Below, piece by piece: positions 1 to 11,049 of a DNA stretch of 64,000 nucleotides. This DNA is from Limnanthes douglasii subsp. nivea (taxonomy: Eukaryota; Streptophyta; Magnoliopsida; Brassicales; Limnanthaceae). The stretch spans positions 140,970,973 through 141,034,972 of the forward strand of contig JAUPFV010000004.1 of NCBI GenBank assembly GCA_036936605.1, read 5' to 3'. The notes beneath the pieces are model-generated. The model saw nothing but the letters and a program-made list of their open reading frames with translations. It was not told the DNA's origin and made no database searches. The position numbers were made by a program, and so were the translations under genes. How positions within the stretch are numbered: the first letter of the stretch is position 1; every line of letters begins with the position of its first letter.

Positions 1-600
1 GCCGAAGCTGATCCAAAAAAACTATTAACATTTTCTAAATACATAGAGACCAACAACCGCCAGCCAGCGAAACAACTACCAAGCCCCAAAGGGATTCTCA
101 ACCGGCTCTCTTTGGATTTTGTCAACTGTTAATATTTAAAAGTAACGATAACAAATTTAACCACGTCAATTACTATCACTATATAGATTATTATTTTTAA
201 AACTATGTATAATTTGAATTTTTGATGTATAAACCTTTTGAGATTCGTCTGCACCCCACATCAGTTCCCCCAAACATGAAACATGCACCACCTAACCGGT
301 GCTTCCTTGTTAATAGCCATATAATATTTCCCCTCACATCCTTGGGACTTTGATCACCGTATATTAACATGGTATTATTATTTTTTCAAATGAGAAACCC
401 TTAGTAAAAGAGAAACACATTATGAATTTGAAGTTTATATGATATTAAACGAACAAGTTTAAACCAAACTCAAGACTATAATAAAAAAGATGAACAACCA
501 CCCCATTTGTTGCTGTGATAACACCATCACCGGCTAGATTAATATAGAACCATAAATTTTGTCGGCCGCAGCTGCAAGGTTCTGTAAAACTTCTACCACA
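1..600. other. Left-edge intergenic DNA, no gene recognised
   Basis: AT-rich sequence with no reading frame of useful length and no recognisable protein motif on either strand. A gene could end just outside the window, but nothing here demonstrates it. Confidence 0.5.
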
Positions 601-630
601 AACAGAGATAAATATTTCCAGACTATTTGA

Positions 631-1260
631 ACGCCTACCGGTTTCGCCAGTAGATCGTTTCCCAGAATATCAATGCTTTGGCCACAAAGTACTTACAACT
701 CTACCACCCTCTGCACGGATAGCTTACTTGTTCCTATTTTTAACCAATGTCCAGGAAATTTAATAGCCTGCATCTTTTGCAGTCTTGAAGTCCGTCCCCT
801 GGAACAACTTGGTTAGTTCCAGGAGGTGACATTGACATTGACCAATTTTGTTAGTTCCAGGAGATGACATTGACCAATTTTGTTAGTTCCAGGAGATGAC
901 ATTGACATTGATCTTGACTTTGCTATCGATAAGACCTCGACCTCAGACATAATTTCTTCTTAGCTGATATGTTATCAGCCACATCCATTGCATCACCTTC
1001 ATCAGCTGATCTCTCCCTTTTCTGACCCCGGGACTTGCTTCGAGAACGCTCATTTGCTAGTGAAGGATTCAACCCCAAAGCAGAAAGTTGTTTGCCCGTT
1101 CTCTCTGTTGTAAACTTCTTGTCCTTGTCAAACTTCTTCGGCACAACAGCCCGACTCTGTGCATTGGCTTTCTTGAGTCTATGCTCTTGAATGTGCAGTC
1201 TTTCTTCTTCCTGATTTCTTCAAGTGCTTCCATATGTTGTGTCATCTCCACCATCATTGA
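631..1260 (-). pseudogene. NOG1 (nucleolar GTP-binding protein 1) C-terminal pseudogene
   Basis: Read on the minus strand, this stretch encodes the C-terminal tail of the NOG1 family, nucleolar GTPases of 60S ribosome biogenesis. The order fits the family: EEIRKKK, then LHIQEHRLKKANAQSR, then a lysine-rich KKFDKDKKFTTER block, ALGLNPSLANERSRSKSRG, an acidic DAMDVADN stretch, VVPG, and a terminal PKH-x-YSGKRSTGETGRR resembling the usual PKHLFSGKR...RR end near 631-690. It is broken: a 1-base loss separates EEIRKKK from LHIQEHR, a TAG stop follows the arginine/serine part near 930, a tandem-repeat insertion at 813-915 precedes VVPG, another shift follows it, and CAT-TGA gives a stop within PKHLFSG. 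The GTPase domain is absent. The homology is seen directly; loss of function is inferred from the breaks. Confidence 0.8.
813..915. repeat. Short tandem repeat, three units of 32-38 bp, inside the NOG1 pseudogene
   Basis: Units begin at 813, 851 and 883 with TTAGTTCCAGGAG and continue through GATGACATTGACC. The first unit carries an extra ATTGAC. The array interrupts the NOG1-like frame just before the VVPG block, so it is an expansion inside the pseudogene rather than part of an ancestral coding sequence. Confidence 0.85.
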
Positions 1261-1289
1261 TAAGAAGGTTGGTATCCAAAGCGTCTAAT

Positions 1290-2366
1290 CTGCAGACAGA
1301 GAAGGGTGCACCAAACAGGTAGGGGTGAACACAATTTTGACTGGGGAGATGAGGTCATTCGGGGCTTATCCGGGTGATACAACAGGAGAGTGTGTTTATA
1401 TAATGCCGCAACAATAATTCAGATCAATTTTGTATAAAGTGAAATAAAAAACAGCCTGAAATATTCATTACTGAAGCAAGTTCATGTTCCGATTTGGCTT
1501 CCAACCTATTCTCGCCTAATTTTGTTGTAGAGTTGGACAGAGTTACCAAGATGCCTAATCAACTATATATTGCCTAATCAACAAAACAAAGGTTGTGACA
1601 AGGACACGTAATCGACTAACATAATCGAAAGGTTTAATAGAACGAGAGATGTAATTGGCGCGACATTACATCCGCATTGATAAAAAATTTAAGCACTGAT
1701 AATATTATAGCACGATAATCATGCAGCTATACATTGCAAGCTTACTCGAACCAGAAATCAAATGACCCGTAAGCTAATGAAAAAGGAATACAATAGGAAG
1801 AAAATAGATACGTACCTTAAATATTATTACGAATGAAATAAGTTGGATAGATGAAGAGAAAGCAAACCTTCAACATCTGATGTAAATTGCATAACAATGA
1901 CTCGGATAACTCGAGTCTGAATACAAACCTCAGTTCATAAGCACGGATCCTGCAACTTTGATTTTATGCTACAAAGGGTGAATAGGTGAAAACAAAAACT
2001 CTTAATTTAGCTTATGAATAAACACCCGGATCAAACATTACAAAAAAGTTTATTCAATGTTTTCAAGATACAGTTCAAACAAACTCTGCTTTAGAAAGGT
2101 AGAAGCTAATTAAAGCTAGAATAAAGTTTTTCATGCAAATCACCTGCGGACTTATCTAAATATTCACCACTAAGCAGAAACTAAATTAACTATCTTCTTA
2201 ATGCTCTTAATGTACAGATTCCAGCATACACCAGGAATCCATACAAGAAAACATCCTGCTTGTTTACAAGTTTGGAAGGAAATCTAAGTTTAGCTATGTC
2301 AGCATAGCCTTCAACAACATCTTCTCAATCTCTCAATCTATACATACAAGAAAGCTTCTGGACATT
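1290..2366. other. Intergenic DNA and 3' flank of the CCCH gene
   Basis: No coding region is recognised. The part nearest 2366 is presumably the 3' UTR of the minus-strand CCCH gene; several AATAAA-like hexamers occur on the minus strand (for example near 2050), but the polyadenylation site cannot be fixed from sequence alone. Confidence 0.5.
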
Positions 2367-5300
2367 TCAAGATTTCTTGTACTTTTCAACATAACCCTAC
2401 AAATTAAAGAAGTAATAGTTAACTGCCGTCAGAAAAATTATGTATCTACGAATTCCATACATATACAGATCTTAAGTTAAAGAAACTCACCGCCACAAGC
2501 TTTGCAACTTTTTGCTGAGAATAAGACATATACTGTTCAACAGCTTCAATTGTACTTAGATTTTTCTGCGACTGTACAGTACTGATAACCTTGTCAACAG
2601 ATTTTTTTACTATTAAGTTATGTGTCTCCTTGGTGATAAAACCTCCACGCCAAGCTGGTCTCAGTAATTCTTTGACACGCTCTATAAGTACAGCGCGCAA
2701 GTGTCTGATCTCTTTGTTTTCTTTCTGCCCTCCTGCATCAGATTTGTAATCGAAATCCACATTGCTTTCTTGTTTTTGTTTCTCTGTGTTCAAGTCTGTC
2801 TTGGATCGAGACTCATTACTCTGAAGCCTACGATCAGAACTTGTTTTAGATTTGTCTTCCGGCACAACAGAAGTTTCCTCATTGGGGACGGTACCATTAG
2901 GTTCAAGTGCAAAGCTATTCTTCTTCCGCATAGAAGAATCAACTGTACTTTGAATGGATGAGCTATTATTGCCATCACTAGATTTTAAGGCTGGAGTTTC
3001 AGCCTCTGAAGGATCAGGACCTGCAATATGGTGCGATGGATTTAAGATAGGCACGTCAGGTGGAGCTAACAGGCCAAGAGACTGTACAAGATCGAGAGGA
3101 ATGGTAAAAGAAGGTCGAAAAGGTTCGGACGGTTCCCAATCATCGAAAGAGAAGTTTGTTTTGCAACTTTTTAGAGAATTGTTTCCGGTTTCAGGGCCAG
3201 ACCGGGGAAACAGACCATTATATAATGATCTTGTCAAGACCGAGTTATTCTGCGGCGGCGTAATGCTAGTAGCCAAAAGAGAAGTAATCGGAGTAGAGCG
3301 ATTGAAACACAGGTGACTATGTCGAGTTCCTTCCTCCAGATTGCTTATGGAAGATGGATTCCCAGAATGATGATTGCTTGCCAGAATCCTTGAGACACCT
3401 AAAGAAGACATATGCTCAGGAACCACGCTGTTTCTTAATAATGGGGTGCTCCCTTTAGCAATCATTGGAGTAGAGTTATAATTTTCATGCTTAGATGAAG
3501 GGAACTGCTTGGAGTTCGAGGTGAATAATGTCTGATCTCTCTTAATAGATGGTGTACTGGTACTTCCTCCATAATGCCTTACCAGCATTCTTGCTGAAAA
3601 GAAAATAGAGGAAAGCTAAGAACTTTGTTTCCAACAGATAAAACCAGTAGATATGAAAACCAGAATAAATCATTCTTTGGGAGGCTTTTCTCACACCATA
3701 AGCACTTATGGTCAAAACACTCTAATTAAAATCAGAATAAATCAGTAGATATGAAAACCAGTATAACTCATTCTTCAGGAGGTATTCTCCCACGGGAGGC
3801 ACTTATGGTTAAAGAACTTAAGTTAAAAGAGTCTAGGAAATTCAACATACAGCACACACCTTCTTCATCAGCAGTTTTCTTGTCCCCAGCAGTGCCGTTA
3901 GTGTGGGAAAACTTGCATAAACTTCCTTTGATGCACCAGCCTCTTGCATAGTAGACACAATGGCGTTTACTATTATTCATCTTCTCAGTAGCAGGGGAAC
4001 GGCTCCTAACCCTCGTATTTCTAGCAGCCAATCTAGAATATCAACAGACTTGGTAAATATTGATACAATTTACTAATGCAGAAACAGAAAAAATTACATT
4101 ATATCAATCTTAGCTGATATTTTTATGTGCAGATATAAAATAAAATAAAACTCTACCTCGTGGATGTTCCTTTGCCATTAGCGTCCAACTTGAGATCAAT
4201 TTGCTTATTCGCGGAAGAGACAACGCCACTAGCCATGTCATGGGTATGACCTTTATCTGCACTAGAAATCGCCATACCCGCTTTCTGATTGCTAGACGGA
4301 TTGGTAGGCCCAGCAATTATAATTTCCCTACACAGTTTAACATGATTTATAACAGATCTCTTGTCAGCGATCTCCCTCCCGTATCTATCATCGCCCTTCG
4401 AATCTCCATTATCTTCCGTAAGAGCCAGCTCTTTCGATGATGATGGACGGTCATATGACTCTTTCGGAGTTGTAACTGGTTGATATGAATCCTCGCATAA
4501 CTTAAGATCGGAAGCTTCGGAAGTCAACGGCGGCCTCCCTTCTGATTTTTCTGGAGTAGAAGAACCTGATCCGATGTTGCTACCGCGTGCTGTAGACTTC
4601 ATGCTCTCATCGACATCTACAAAGATGCTAAACAGATCAAGACATATAATCCAAAGCAGATGCGTCTGCACACTGGGACGTCTCTGTAATGAATTAAAGG
4701 CCCAATGCGATTTCTGTAATTGAGGGCTTTAAATCACGCCGACAAGCTAAACAAAGTAATAACTATATACTAAAACTAAGCTTTCATGACATTGAAATGC
4801 AAACTGGATAATTTGTAGGCCCTATAAATCTTATCAGGCATCCATAAGCTAGAAACGAATTTAGATCAGATCCTAAGACCACTCTCAAGATAGTAGTTAC
4901 AATTTAGCAATTGATACCTCCCACTCTATATGACAGCACCGAAAATTATGACCATGCATTGCTGTAGAAAAGAACAATTTAGTAACGAGCACGGCCCAAT
5001 AAGATCCCATGCTATAATAACGAAACCAATTAGTTTGAGTATGGTAAGGTAGCCACTACTAGCTCCGGAAACTTAAACCGATATGTAAGAAGCAAGGAAG
5101 ACACCAGGCTACAAACCGAGCATAATGCTTTCGATCAGAGGGTTTTTATACTAATCTAGTTTCATTCATAGTAATCTTTAAATTACCAAATTCGGTCAGC
5201 CGTTATTTCTTTAGAGAATGATGTGGTTTGACTTTACATGTAATAATATCAATCGCCATTAATCAGCAAATGAGTTATGAAACATTACATAAATAAAACG

Positions 5301-7338
5301 GCCTCTAAAAGGAATGTTCACATTTTTTCTCACGAGGGCATCTAGTCAATTTTTTTCTTTCAAACTTATTTTATACTGATCTCTTTAGCTTCACTAACCC
5401 AACCACCTAAGCAATGTTCCCAAATGTTTGGCAAAACCATTTAATAGAGGAAAAATTTGCAAGGTATGCAAAATATGGCAAACAATAGAAGGAAAGCCAT
5501 GGTCACGGAAGAAGGACACGAGACCACCAAGGGACATTGCTGCTTACCATCAAACACATCAAACTTTGTCATTTGCCCTTTTATTTTATGAGATTTATCA
5601 TATACTCTTCCTACATTTCTATAGCTACAGCTGAGTCCTACATTTACAAATAAAAGGGAGGTGAAGCACAGAAAAACAAGACATAGGAAATATCAATCCA
5701 GTAATTACTTCCGGTGATTTAGGTGTAGAAAAGGGAAAGGAACACATTAAGAACCTCATAAATGTATATTCTTTTATTTTTTAATCAAAATTTTACTTCG
5801 GAAGTAAAAGGTAGCAAAAGGTGTTTTCTTGTTGAAACGTTCATGTCCAAGGAAAATGATTCACTTCATGTTATATAATACTCCCTCAAATCTTGTGAAT
5901 GACTTCCTTAATTTTCTTAGCTCCGAGTCCTTGTAATCCAACTCAAGCTTTAATAAATTTAAATTTAGGAGCACAGACACAGATGAATTTTTATATATGC
6001 ATTTATAATCCAGATGATGCAAACGAAGCTCCTCACGAGAATGAATGAGAATGTGTATTTAACTTGAATTGGTTTAGCTACTGCAGAGCTTAAGCAGCTA
6101 TCAATCACAAGTCTTTATAAACGAAAGATCGAATACACTAAAGATTTGGTAAACTCCTGGAAAACAGCTCAAGGAACTAATTTTATAAGACATGATAAGC
6201 TTAATTGGCAAGCCCTTTTAGTTGGCTGAAGCTCGTGATCTCATCTAATCTTTGCCCGTGACAAAAGAATAATTTTCACTCCATTGTTATACAGTGACAA
6301 ATTTAGAAAACTTGCAAGTAATCTCGGGCTATGCTTGTCAATAAAAAACCAGTATGTCCACGTATATACCTATAAGCCCGTCAAATAGGACCCCACTCTC
6401 TCCAGAAACAGTAAAAACTTTATTTTTCTAAATCTACATCTTCCTGCCATAAAAGAGAATATACTTATATGCTGCTGCTTAGAGTCCACGCAACTAACTA
6501 TTAAATGAAACAACAAAATATTGGGAGTTTGATTCTTTAACAGCACCATAAGTATTTTCGTCTTTCAAATTTGACATTCTTTGTGAAAAGTAGACAATTC
6601 ACTTGAATGACATTGTGTTTAAAGCTTGAGACATCGTCCTATATAGCAATATTTGACTGCCTAGAGGATTATTGCAGCAACCAAAAGTGATCCTTTGTTT
6701 CATTCGCTTACCAATGACACTCCACTAAGGATCTTCTTTGGTCAAAACTATATGGTAATAAAATAAGAGCTTAATGATAAGCATTTCAACCCCAAAGTTC
6801 TTCCACTCTAACTCCTTTTGGGAATCAAAGTAATCAGTACCACGTAATCGGACACTACAAGTCTCAGTACATTACTCTATTGATGTCTAGCAAACAAGTA
6901 GGGTTTTTGAAAACCAAACAATCCTATATCAATGGCACTAGGCATTTAAATGACATGATCAAACACATAAAACCAGCAATCCAATTCAACCAATCAGCTA
7001 CAAACATGATTCAATGCCATTGAAGTCGACAGTAAAGTCGCAGAAACAATCAAGGAATCAATCAAATAATGAATTCCGTTCTCTATTGAATTAAACTTAC
7101 GGATTTGATCACCTGTGGTTTTGATTGCAGAATCTTGCAATTCTCCTGTATTTTTTTCTTCTTCTTCTTCATCAACCTCCATATCCACCTCCACCTCCTC
7201 GTACTCTACCTCTGCATCTTTTTCGTCTGCCACGCCGCCGGCGTCTCCAACTTCCGCTCCCACTTCGCCGACAGGATCCGAATTGGAGACCGACGGGAGT
7301 GAGGATCGGTCTGTTTTATTTTCTTCGCCGACATCCAT
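2367..7338 (-). CDS. FES1: CCCH zinc-finger protein, FRIGIDA-ESSENTIAL 1-like, five exons
   Basis: Five minus-strand exons join in phase with GT/AG junctions: 7338-7101, 4616-4157, 4032-3860, 3593-2491 and 2396-2367, totalling 2004 nt (667 aa plus TGA). Residues about 40-65 are strongly acidic. One zinc finger C-x7-C-x5-C-x3-H lies at residues about 258-276 (CVYYARGWCIKGSLCKFSH), after an RSRSP segment. The middle is Ser/Pro/Asn-rich and includes EPFRPSFTIP. The last ~79 residues (LRAVLIERVKELLRPAW to GYVEKYKKS) form the conserved C-terminal domain of plant FES1-like proteins. In Arabidopsis FES1 is a nuclear factor needed for FRIGIDA-dependent FLC activation in flowering time; the same role here is inference. 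The start at 7338 (AAAATGG context) is preferred; an in-frame ATG at 7365 is possible. Intron 1 is about 2.5 kb. Another CCCH paralogue is the main alternative to the FES1 name. Confidence 0.8.
3646..3838. repeat. 98 bp tandem duplication in intron 3 of the FES1-like gene
   Basis: Two adjacent units start at 3646 and 3744 with AGTAGATATGAAAACCAG and run through ...CACTTATGG. They lie wholly inside the intron between exons 3 and 4, so the coding sequence is unaffected. Confidence 0.8.
4617..7100 (-). other. Large first intron of the FES1-like gene
   Basis: About 2.5 kb between donor GTAAGT (7100-7095) and the acceptor TTTGTAG ending at 4617. No transposon coding motif or additional exon is recognised. 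A small alternative exon cannot be excluded. Long first introns often carry regulatory sequence, but nothing specific is visible here. Confidence 0.6.
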
Positions 7339-7565
7339 TTTAGTTACCTGGACAAAGATTGACATCGGAGTCAGAGACTGAGGACCAGCCGGATTGTGAT
7401 GTTACACAGTTGGATCAATTAAGGATCCGAATACCCGGGCCGTTACCGGTAGTATACTTTTCATACAAGAAGAATGCTTCTATAGTTTCTATTTTTTATA
7501 TATTTAAATCAGGAATGTCACGTCAGACTTTTCATTGGATTTTATAAATTTAAATATTTAAATAT

Positions 7566-7567
<2 letters not shown>

Positions 7568-7614
<47 letters not shown>
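7568..7614. repeat. (TA)n microsatellite upstream of the FES1-like gene
   Basis: An uninterrupted alternating TA run of about 47 bases lies roughly 230 bp upstream of the proposed FES1 start codon, where the promoter would be expected. Confidence 0.95.
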
Positions 7615-7617
<3 letters not shown>

Positions 7618-8339
7618 ATTAAATTTATAGAAAATTTAATAATTAGTGACGATATTAATTTTATTTTTGTCCTTCCCACTTGTTTTTTCCATGTTTTATA
7701 TCATTTATGTCATTGTTTTCTTTTCGTGTCTTATTTATATATTTTTTAATTAAATTTATTTGTAATGTTAGGACTCTTGGCCGGGGTTTGAAAAGAAATT
7801 TTTAAGATTGGATGTTAAACTACCACGTTTTCGGTTCAAACATGGACCGGGTTTTATTCGATTGGTAGATCACTTGATGTTTTGATGAATTTTGTTGGAC
7901 CCGTTTCAAACCGGTGAGGTATAATTATCTTATATGTTAGAAAAGAAAAGGAAAATAGATTTTTGCTGGTTTTTTTTAGAGATGATTGCACCCCACTCGA
8001 TATAACACTTTATTCGACAATCACCAAATTGATCTTAAGCACATTTTATGGATAAATTTTAATCCGATAATAGACCTAACTAGAGTGGTTATTGAACTAT
8101 AATTTTAGTTGTAATTTGATATAGTATACAAAAAAAATTAAATCAGGCTTTAAATTTTAAAAATTCAAAATAAAAAAATTCAATTTTAAAAAAGAAACAA
8201 TAGAATAATTCCACACAAAACCAATCTTGTGTTATATTTGAACGAAACGTAATTTAAAAAGTAGGGAGTATAATATAATTAAAATTGTAAATGTTATATA
8301 TTCATAAATCTGAAATCTTTAAAATCTAACGATATATTT
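7615..8339. other. AT-rich intergenic DNA
   Basis: No gene, transposon motif or long repeat is recognised here. Confidence 0.5.
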
Positions 8340-9290
8340 TGGAGCTCTAAAAAACGTAAAAATATATGTTTGTGAAACGCTTTGAAATCACAAAAAACAT
8401 TTTCAAAAAAGGAATAAGATGATTGATAAAAGTTTATGTTCAAAATCTGAATTCAAAAAATAAAAGTGTTGGATTTTGAAAATTAAATTATATTTAAATA
8501 TAAATATCAGCACTTAAAAATTAATTGTATAAAAAATAAATTAAAAAATAAATAACAATGGGACAAATATGATTAGTCGATGCCTTTATATATGAAAATA
8601 AAATATATATATATATATATATTAAATTCAAATCTAAACCCAATTCGGATACTATAAAAAATAAGTTAACAAAAATTCTCAGCAAAATATTTAAGAAAAT
8701 GTCAACACATATTAGTTTTACCTAATTTCCATCGTAAATTTATATATTTATCCTATTTTTCTTCCATTTTACATTTTAGAAAAACTTCATTCATAATATT
8801 AAGAACAAAAATCCTATTTTAACTAACATGATCAGCATTTTCTAATCAACCTTTATATATAAACGGTAAATTCTAAATACTAAAAAAGACATCTCCAATA
8901 GCTTTTTCATATTTTAGGGTATATTTAAAAAAATTTAACACTATTCAAAAGTAGATTATCAATTTTCACAACTTATATTATATAGTTAAAGGTAGTCAGT
9001 TTATTTTTAAAATAAAAAAAAAGGTAAGGAGAATTATTAATAGGTTTGGGTAAATATACATTCCAATCAAAAATATATAAATATCTTTATATTAACTAAC
9101 TGCTGGGAAAAATCAATAAAAAATCAATATATTTATCATGAAGTGGGAAATAAACATATTGAAAACTCTTTATCTAATAAAAGATAAATATTATTCTTTT
9201 GATTGATATATATAATTTTTGTATATTTGTTATGTAATGTGAAATAAACAAATTGTTAGAAACTCTCTACATACTAAACATTAATCTGAT
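8340..9290. repeat. Diverged direct repeat, left copy (partner 11050-13550)
   Basis: Successive blocks recur in the same order and orientation at 11050-11550 and 13320-13550: an ATTCAAATCTAAA block, a tract with TATATATTTATCCTA followed by TTTTCTTC, and an AAGTG(G/T)GAAAT(A/G)AA(A/C)A block. The partner is interrupted by about 1.7 kb containing the 337 bp array. The two copies bracket a truncated LINE and gene G. Identity is moderate, with many indels. Confidence 0.6.
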
Positions 9291-9293
9291 TTA
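9282..9293. repeat. Target-site duplication, left copy (TAATCTGATTTA)
   Basis: The same 12 bases recur at 10182-10193, directly after the A-rich tail of the LINE between them. Confidence 0.85.
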
Positions 9294-10181
9294 GATCTCA
9301 TCTACTTGAAATAAACAACTTCATCGAAACTCTTCCCCCCTAACATCGCCTCCTTCGATGTCCCGTTCTGGAAGGCAATAGCAGGAAATTCTACGTTCAC
9401 AATTAAGGACACGTATAATGCAATTCGATCTCCCAACCCCGAAGTGGGTTGGACCGGGTTAGTATGGCACAAATATAACCTTCCTCGCCACTCCTTTATT
9501 CTTTGGCTTGCTATTTTAGGCAAGCTTGTAACCAGGGACAAAATTCTCGGTTGGGGACTAAACACCCCCATTGACTGTGTCCTTTGCAATTCTGATTCTG
9601 AATCTATCTCTCATATTCTCAATGAGTATAGATACACTCAGAATATTTGGTCCTATGCTAGTTCTAAGCTAGGATTTCCGTTCTCTTATTCGTGCTGGCA
9701 ATCTTGGATTATCGAGGCGTCAAAATGGTCCATCTCTCGTGACCATTTTATCTGGCGTACTTGTTTTGGTGCGGTCACATACCACGTCTGGAAGGAGCGG
9801 AATGCAAGAATTTTTGGTTCCGCTCCAGCCCTGGAATCTTTAACATTTCATCGTATTGTAGATGATCTACGATTCAGATTCCAGGGTACCAAGATCAGCT
9901 GGCTATAGTAAAATTATTATGCTTAATCTACTTATTCCTCTTTTCTATGCAGGTTTTCTCTCACCAAGACTTCTAGCAATCCTCCAGTCGATCTGATCAA
10001 GTCCGAAGTCCGAGCCTCGTTTATGCTACGTCAGCAAACAGTGATCTTATGTTTCCTATGTTCTATGTTGTATTTCTTAATCTAACTCTCTTTCAATTAA
10101 ATGTCTCCTCGGGGTATGCCCCAGGTCTCTTGTATGAACTATTTCCATTAATTTAAAGTTTACTTTCACCAAAAAAAACAG
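9294..10181 (+). mobile_element. 5'-truncated LINE (non-LTR retrotransposon) with target-site duplications
   Basis: An 888 bp insertion bounded by 12 bp direct repeats. It holds only the 3' end of a plant LINE: the C-terminal zinc-binding (zf-RVT) region of ORF2, a 3' UTR of about 270 bp, and a terminal A8 run at 10171-10178. Severe 5' truncation with an A-tail is typical of target-primed reverse transcription. The insertion lies downstream of, and close to, gene G. Confidence 0.85.
9316..9908 (+). pseudogene. LINE ORF2 C-terminal fragment with zf-RVT domain
   Basis: From about 9316 one frame reads FDVPFWKAIAGNSTFTIKD, then GWTGLVWHKYNLPRHSFILW, LAILGKLVTRDKILGWG, a CVLCNSDSESISHIL block with the C-x2-C...H pattern, AVTYHVWKERNARIF and RIVDDLRFRFQGTKISWL before TAG. 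This is the order of the plant zf-RVT domain (PF13966) that follows the reverse transcriptase in LINE ORF2. The reverse transcriptase itself is missing, and a TAA interrupts the frame just upstream, so no functional polymerase is encoded. The fragment is otherwise well preserved, suggesting a fairly recent insertion. Confidence 0.85.
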
Positions 10182-10193
10182 TAATCTGATTTA
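10182..10193. repeat. Target-site duplication, right copy (TAATCTGATTTA)
   Basis: Exact match to 9282-9293, immediately 3' of the A-tailed LINE fragment. Confidence 0.85.
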
Positions 10194-10306
10194 TGTTAAT
10201 ATGTTAACGATCCAGTTAATTTTGAATAGTAAAAAGTCTCAAGTGAATCTAGCAAATGATTTAAAAAACACATAAAATATTTAATTTTTTATTACTTTGA
10301 TTTAAG

Positions 10307-10814
10307 TTATACCTTTGTTTGTGAATATACCAGTTGTTCAGGATCCTTCTTGTTATCCTCTTCATCATCTATTAATAAAAGAACACAAAATAAAATATAT
10401 ATTAAAATAAAATTATCAAATTATGTTCTAAAAATTGGTTAACTACCCAAAACAAATTATTTCAAGCCGAACATATATCTAAATAACGAATATTAAAAAA
10501 TATTAAAAATATAATATAATTTTTAATCTACAAAAACACAAGAAAAATATTAATACATTAAACAAATCAAATCAGAATTAGAGTAAAAAAAATAAAATAC
10601 CAATAATAATGGGATGTTCATATGATCCCATTCGTGATTTTGGGTTTATGTCATCCTCGATGAAAATGATGCTGCTAGATGAATTTGGCTGAAAATCTGC
10701 TGCATAACTAGGGTTCCGATTGAGATCGGGTAGTAAATCCGAAGCTTTTATATTTAGATCCGGTAAAAAATTTGAAGGTTGATTACCCATGTTTAAGATT
10801 TCATTTGAGTTCAA
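10307..10814 (-). CDS. Two-exon ORF of unknown function (gene G)
   Basis: Exon 1 at 10814-10601 (or from a second ATG at 10790) and exon 2 at 10368-10307 join in phase across a GT/AG intron. The product is about 91 aa (83 aa from the inner start). It contains two DLN motifs (LPDLNIKASDLLPDLNRNP), a serine run, IFIEDDIN, the segment GSYEHPIII, and an acidic stretch DDEEDNKKDPEQLVYSQTKV. I do not recognise the family. Diverged relics of exon 1 occur at 16860-17110, 17480-17700, 53010-53250 and 53700-53900, so it belongs to a repeated unit. The last codons overlap a possible splice donor (AAG-GTATAA), so further exons may once have followed; the LINE insertion lies 126 bp beyond the stop. It may be a transposon-borne or captured gene fragment. 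Confidence 0.5.
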
Positions 10815-11049
10815 GCCTTGGATATATATAAAAACTTATAAAAGTCAACCAATAATATTTTTATCAATATAATTATATGCCATTTATTTATATATGCATT
10901 CAGCTGTTATAAATATATATATTCCTCATCAATATTAAATGTTTTAGCAAAAAATTATCTCACCTTAAATGTCGTTTACCTAGTTTAGATAAAAGTATAT
11001 CTCTTTTTTCAATTGTATCCCAAAAAATTTGTACGACTTTTTGAATGAC
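10815..11049. other. Upstream flank of gene G
   Basis: AT-rich sequence without recognisable features. TATATATA is present at 10830-10838, but nothing marks it as a functional promoter. Confidence 0.4.

Noticed and set aside
2701..3316. Plus-strand open frames (2701-2961, 2954-3316) opposite exon 4 of the FES1-like gene
   Set aside because: They lie antisense to a long, well-conserved coding exon and have no domain of their own.
5428..5634. Small plus-strand frame inside intron 1 (starts MAKPFNRGKICKVCKIW)
   Set aside because: The paired cysteines are suggestive, but there is no further motif, exon or homologue that I can recognise.
7105..7381. Plus-strand Ser/Pro/Thr-rich frames opposite exon 1
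   Set aside because: Their composition is the mirror of the acidic GAG/GAA-rich exon on the minus strand.
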